Source of the DNA: an uncultured Eubacteriales bacterium
GTDB lineage: Bacteria > Bacillota > Clostridia > Peptostreptococcales > Anaerovoracaceae
Assembly (NCBI GenBank): GCA_900542245.1
Contig: UQMQ01000022.1
Location: forward strand, 1-21,982
Direction: 5' to 3'
DNA: 21,982 nt
Shown: in pieces, positions 19,618 to 21,982 of the stretch
Layout of the letters: each line of letters starts with the position of its first letter
Position numbering within the stretch: the stretch's first letter is position 1
Program-made: the position numbers and the translations under genes
Notes under the pieces: model-generated
Seen by the model: the letters and a program-made list of their open reading frames with translations, nothing else
What the model was told of the DNA's origin: nothing
Database searches by the model: none

Positions 19618-21735
19618 ATGCCAAGATTTGAAGATTACAGAGTATTCAGAACTGCATTGGGAGGCAGACTCCTGCAGCTGGAAATCGGCAAGGTCTGCGA
19701 GCAGGCAAACGGACAGGTCATGGTTAAATACGGCGATACGGTCGTCAACGTGACTGTCTGCGCGTCCAAGGAACCGAAGCCGGACATCGACTTTTTCCCG
19801 CTGAGCGTGGACTATGAAGAAAGAATGTATGCCGCAGGAAAGATTCCGGGCGGATTTATTAAGAGAGAGGGCAGACCGAGCGAGCACGCGATCCTGACCT
19901 CCAGACTGATCGACAGACCGATCAGACCGTTATTCCCGAAGGGCTATTACAATGATGTGGTCGTCGTTGCAACTGTCATGTCCGTAGACCTGGATTGTTC
20001 TCCGGAAATCTGCGGTATGATCGGTTCCTCTGTCGCGCTGGCGATTTCGGACATTCCATGGGACGGTCCGACCGGTTCCGTTTCCGTCGGCAGAGTGGAC
20101 GGCAGACTGATCATCAACCCGAGCCTCGAGCAGAGGGAAAAATCCGATATCCATATGACCGTATCCGGCACCAAGGATGCGATCATGATGGTAGAGGCAG
20201 GCGCAAACGAAGTACCGGAGATGGAAATGCTCGACGCGATTCTTTTCGCGCACGAGGAGATCAAGGAGCTCGTTGCGTTCATCGAGGAAGTCGTCAAAGA
20301 GGTCGGCAGACCGAAACAGGATGTCGTACTGTATAAGCCGCTGCCGGAGATCGACGAGGCAGTGCGCGCTTACGCGGCGCCGAAGATGCGGGAAGCGATT
20401 CAGACGCCGGATAAGCTGGAAAGACTCGAAAATATGGATGAAGTCGAAGTAGAGACCAAGGAACACTTTGCGGAGATCTATCCGGAGGGTGCGAAGGACA
20501 TCGATTCCGTTCTTTACAATATCACCAAGGAAACCGTCAGAGCGATGATCCTCGACGAGGGTATTCGTCCGGACAACAGAAAGCTCGACGAGATCAGACC
20601 GATCTTCTGTGAGAGCAGCCTGCTGCCGAGAACGCATGGCAGCGGCTTGTTCAAGAGAGGACAGACACAGGTCATGTCCGTTTGTACGCTGGCGCCTGCC
20701 AGCGAGGCGCAGACGATCGACGGCATCACCGAGCAGACCTCCAAGCGCTATATGCACCACTACAACTTCCCGGGTTACTCGGTCGGCGAGGCAAAGACCT
20801 CCAGAAGTCCGGGGCGTCGTGAGATCGGTCACGGTGCGCTCGCGGAAAGAGCTTTGATTCCGGTTCTGCCGCCGGTCGAAGAATTCCCGTATGCGATCCG
20901 CGTGGTATCGGAAGTTTTATCCTCCAACGGTTCGACTTCCATGGGCTCCACCTGCGGCTCCTGCTTGGCGCTGATGGATGCCGGCGTGCCGATCAAGAGA
21001 CCGGTTGCGGGTATCGCGATGGGTCTGATCGAAAGGGTCAAGGAGGACGGCTCCTCTGAATTTGCGATCCTCAGTGATATTCAGGGTATGGAAGACTTCC
21101 TCGGCGATATGGACTTTAAGGTAACCGGTACAGAAGTCGGCGTGACCGCGATCCAGATGGATATCAAGGTACACGGCTTATCCAGAGATATTCTCGAAAA
21201 GGCGCTCAGACAGGCGAAAGAGGGCAGAATGTTCATCATGGGCAAGATGCTCGAGGAGCTCACTGCACCGCGTCCGGAGTTGTCCAAGTGGGCGCCGCGC
21301 GCGATGTCGATGATGATCAATCCGGACAAGATCCGCGTGGTCATCGGCAAGGGCGGCGAAACCATCAACGGGCTGGTTGAGAAGTACGATGTGAAGATCG
21401 ACATCAACGATGACGGTCTGGTTTCCATCTACGGCACAGATGGCGAAAAGGCGGAGGCCTGCAAGCGCGAAATCGAAATTCTTACGAAGGACGTCGAGGT
21501 CGGCGAGGTTTATGAGGGCCGCGTGACCAGAATCCTCAGCACCGCGAAGGGATCTGTCGGCGCGTTTATCGAGATCCTGCCGGGCAAGGAAGGTCTGCTG
21601 CACATCTCCAAGATGGCAAAAGAAAGAGTGGAAAAGGTCGAAGACGTCATGAACGTCGGCGACGTGGTCAAAGTCAAGGTTGTGGAAATCGACAGTCAGA
21701 ACCGCATCAACCTTTCCAGAAAAGAGCTGCTGTAG
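19618..21735 (+). CDS. pnp: Polyribonucleotide nucleotidyltransferase (PNPase)
   Basis: A 705-residue PNPase, a phosphorolytic 3'-5' exoribonuclease that forms a trimeric ring and helps mRNA decay. Domain order: first RNase PH domain (about 10-145, with IPGGFIKREGRPSE), an all-helical linker, second RNase PH domain (about 310-540, with FKRGQTQVMSVCTL and the metal-site segment MEDFLGDMDFKVTGTE), KH domain (about 553-615, with INPDKIRVVIGKGGETI), and S1 domain (about 620-690). The upstream in-frame TTG at 19609 is too near AGGAGG (19600-19605), so the ATG at 19618 was used; it begins MPRFEDYRVF. No ORF follows within the window. Confidence 0.97.
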   Translation: MPRFEDYRVFRTALGGRLLQLEIGKVCEQANGQVMVKYGDTVVNVTVCASKEPKPDIDFFPLSVDYEERMYAAGKIPGGFIKREGRPSEHAILTSRLIDRPIRPLFPKGYYNDVVVVATVMSVDLDCSPEICGMIGSSVALAISDIPWDGPTGSVSVGRVDGRLIINPSLEQREKSDIHMTVSGTKDAIMMVEAGANEVPEMEMLDAILFAHEEIKELVAFIEEVVKEVGRPKQDVVLYKPLPEIDEAVRAYAAPKMREAIQTPDKLERLENMDEVEVETKEHFAEIYPEGAKDIDSVLYNITKETVRAMILDEGIRPDNRKLDEIRPIFCESSLLPRTHGSGLFKRGQTQVMSVCTLAPASEAQTIDGITEQTSKRYMHHYNFPGYSVGEAKTSRSPGRREIGHGALAERALIPVLPPVEEFPYAIRVVSEVLSSNGSTSMGSTCGSCLALMDAGVPIKRPVAGIAMGLIERVKEDGSSEFAILSDIQGMEDFLGDMDFKVTGTEVGVTAIQMDIKVHGLSRDILEKALRQAKEGRMFIMGKMLEELTAPRPELSKWAPRAMSMMINPDKIRVVIGKGGETINGLVEKYDVKIDINDDGLVSIYGTDGEKAEACKREIEILTKDVEVGEVYEGRVTRILSTAKGSVGAFIEILPGKEGLLHISKMAKERVEKVEDVMNVGDVVKVKVVEIDSQNRINLSRKELL

Positions 21736-21764
21736 CCGCGAGGCTCCGCGCTTCTGCACATACA

Positions 21765-21864
21765 GGAATGGGACAAAAGTGTGCATAACGAAATCTGAGA
21801 TTTCTATGCACCCATGGCGCGCACCCATGCGCGCCGCTTCGTAAGGTGCTTTTGTCGTGATTCC
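21765..21864. repeat. 100-bp multi-hairpin palindromic element after pnp
   Basis: An outer stem joins GGAAT (21765-21769) with ATTCC (21860-21864) and GACAAAAG (21772-21779) with CTTTTGTC (21849-21856). It encloses hairpin A, GTGCATA..GAAATC with GATTTC..TATGCAC (21781-21811), and hairpin B, GGCGCGCA/TGCGCGCC (21816-21835) with a 4-nt loop. An alternative pairing of ACGAA (21788-21792) with TTCGT (21838-21842) could extend the outer stem at the expense of hairpin A. It lies in the pnp 3' region before the terminator. Confidence 0.65.
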
Positions 21865-21889
21865 GGAAATATTGTGAGGCGATATTTCC
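21865..21889. other. Hairpin next to the palindromic element
   Basis: GGAAATAT (21865-21872) and ATATTTCC (21882-21889) form a perfect 8-bp stem with a 9-nt loop, directly abutting the outer arm of the preceding element. Confidence 0.55.
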
Positions 21890-21902
21890 TGCATGATAAA
21901 AT

Positions 21903-21947
21903 AAAAAGCGAAAGACGACCGGATGATCGGCAGGCTTTCGCTTTTTT
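21903..21947 (+). terminator. Strong intrinsic terminator of pnp
   Basis: AAAAAGCGAAAG (21903-21914) pairs with CTTTCGCTTTTT (21935-21946) over a 20-nt loop that itself contains CCG/CGG pairing, and six T residues end it (21942-21947). A-T pairs at its base make it potentially bidirectional. Confidence 0.85.
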
Positions 21948-21949
21948 GC

Positions 21950-21978
21950 TTGTTTCTTTGGGTGGATTCCAGTATACT
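21950..21978 (+). promoter_or_regulatory. Promoter for a gene beyond the window
   Basis: TTGTTT (21950-21955) is followed after 17 bp by TATACT (21973-21978), both near the SigA consensus. The box begins immediately after the pnp terminator, and the start site would lie just past the window end. Confidence 0.6.
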
Positions 21979-21982
21979 ATAG

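Noticed and set aside
1..21982. A new defence, mobile or metabolic gene system
   Set aside because: Every protein gene belongs to a known family in a familiar context. No transposase, integrase, toxin-antitoxin or phage gene was seen. The unusual material is non-coding repeats and disordered expansions.

Overview
The window looks like chromosomal DNA of a spore-forming, anaerobic member of the Clostridia (Bacillota). Four points support this. There are two spore-coat loci (cotJABC and cwlJ-gerQ) and a PdaA-type cortex deacetylase. The translation operon has the classic Firmicute order rimP-nusA-ylxR-ylxQ-infB-rbfA-nrnA-truB-ribF-rpsO-pnp. Shine-Dalgarno sequences are strong. There is also a beta-keto acid cleavage enzyme of the lysine-fermentation type. 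Base composition is moderately GC-rich by eye. A Family XIII/Anaerovoracaceae-like host is only a guess.

Left part (1-8028): the last 34 codons of rapZ; a lone kce/BKACE gene with its own promoter and terminator; an MFS transporter; pdaA; the convergent coat operon cotJABC (minus strand); a truncated KdpD-like sensor kinase with a KdpE-like regulator but no kdpFABC; and a fused shikimate dehydrogenase-shikimate kinase.

Middle (8029-10203): about 600 bp between the convergent aroE-aroK and gerQ genes, with no credible gene. It is packed with structure: a nested hairpin, a roughly 182-bp imperfect palindrome, and six tandem 38/39-bp units that can each fold into a GC-rich hairpin. Next comes the minus-strand pair cwlJ-gerQ (germination cortex hydrolase and its coat partner), divergent from rimP. 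The cotJ and cwlJ promoters share the block CATCTTTG-N10-CATA.

Right part (10204-21735): the tightly packed transcription/translation operon rimP to ribF with several 1-11 bp overlaps, then rpsO with its own promoter, structured leader and terminator, then pnp. After pnp lie a second multi-hairpin palindromic element, a strong terminator, and a promoter for a gene beyond the window.

Functionally the window combines sporulation and germination genes (PdaA, CotJ, CwlJ, GerQ) with ribosome biogenesis and RNA turnover (RimP, NusA, IF-2, RbfA, TruB, NrnA, S15, PNPase), plus aromatic and flavin biosynthesis. No defence system, prophage, insertion sequence, CRISPR array, tRNA or rRNA was seen. The most unusual material is non-coding: the structured repeats at 8029-8630 and 21765-21889. 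A second theme is low-complexity Ala/Pro/Glu/Arg-Gly expansion in otherwise conserved proteins (CotJA, GerQ, RimP, NusA, IF-2).
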